From positions 1 through 6,430 of the forward strand of contig JAJBTP010000106.1 of NCBI GenBank assembly GCA_020860805.1: a DNA stretch of 6,430 bases, read 5' to 3'. The notes below the pieces were generated by a model. The model was not told where the DNA came from. It did not search any database and saw only the letters and a program-made list of their open reading frames with translations. This document shows, piece after piece, positions 6,342 to 6,430 of this stretch. The position numbers were made by a program, and so were the translations under genes. Position 1 is the first letter of the stretch; each line of letters starts with the position of its first letter. The DNA comes from Tannerellaceae bacterium (GTDB lineage: Bacteria > Bacteroidota > Bacteroidia > Bacteroidales > Tannerellaceae).

Positions 6342-6430
6342 ATGATCGGTACGAATACTGTAACATTTAACTCATTATATACCAACTACTATCGTAAGTC
6401 TTTTCTGTTTGTAAAGTCTTATGTACATAA
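6342..6430 (+). CDS. ECF-type RNA polymerase sigma-70 factor, N-terminal fragment
   Basis: From ATG 6342 the frame stays open to the window edge for 29 codons. It reads TFNSLYTNYYRKSFLFVKSYV near its centre, preceded by a short MIGTNTV. The pattern F-x-x-L-Y-x-x-Y-Y-x-x-x-x-x-F-V-x-x-Y-V is the start of sigma region 2 in the many ECF sigma factors of Bacteroidota. The rest, including region 4, is outside the window, so the subgroup cannot be assigned. It lies beyond the ilvC hairpin and has its own predicted promoter, so it is probably a separate unit. In this phylum such genes often precede an anti-sigma factor and a SusC/SusD pair; whether that holds here cannot be seen. Confidence 0.72.
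   Translation, partial: MIGTNTVTFNSLYTNYYRKSFLFVKSYVH

Overview
The window is a branched-chain amino acid (isoleucine/valine) biosynthesis operon on the + strand, most probably from a member of the Bacteroidales (Bacteroides or Parabacteroides-like; the genus cannot be fixed by eye). The evidence is the gene order ilvD-ilvB-ilvN-thioesterase-ilvC, A/T-rich start regions mostly without Shine-Dalgarno motifs, a Bacteroides-type promoter (TTG, 20 bp, TAnnTTTG) near the right end, and an ECF sigma factor of the kind expanded in Bacteroidota.

Layout. Positions 1-139 are the end of a transcription-attenuation leader: the 3' part of a leader peptide with nine consecutive Ile/Leu/Val codons, an antiterminator arm directly after its stop codon, and an intrinsic terminator just before ilvD. 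The operon promoter lies to the left, outside the window. Then come ilvD (140-1957, dihydroxy-acid dehydratase), ilvB (about 1985-3700, acetolactate synthase large subunit), ilvN (3715-4290, its regulatory subunit, with an unusually perfect Shine-Dalgarno) and an acyl-ACP thioesterase overlapping the end of ilvN (about 4277-5011). A 117-nt intergenic region with purine-rich repeats and competing hairpins follows, then ilvC (5129-6175, a fungal-mitochondrial-like ketol-acid reductoisomerase). A strong hairpin at 6191-6230 closes the operon. The right end has a separate promoter and the first 29 codons of an ECF sigma factor.

How the parts work together. IlvB+IlvN condense pyruvate to 2-acetolactate (or 2-aceto-2-hydroxybutyrate), IlvC rearranges and reduces it to the dihydroxy acid, and IlvD dehydrates that to 2-oxoisovalerate or 2-oxo-3-methylvalerate, the precursors of Val/Leu and Ile. 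The leader should sense Ile/Leu/Val-tRNA charging, and the IlvN ACT domain keeps residues expected to bind valine, so control is probably both transcriptional and allosteric. The thioesterase is the one gene not in the textbook pathway; since 2-oxo acids of this pathway also prime branched-chain fatty acids, a link to lipid synthesis is plausible but inferred. I saw no mobile element, CRISPR array, tRNA or rRNA. The two least ordinary items are the attenuator and the thioesterase wired into the operon.
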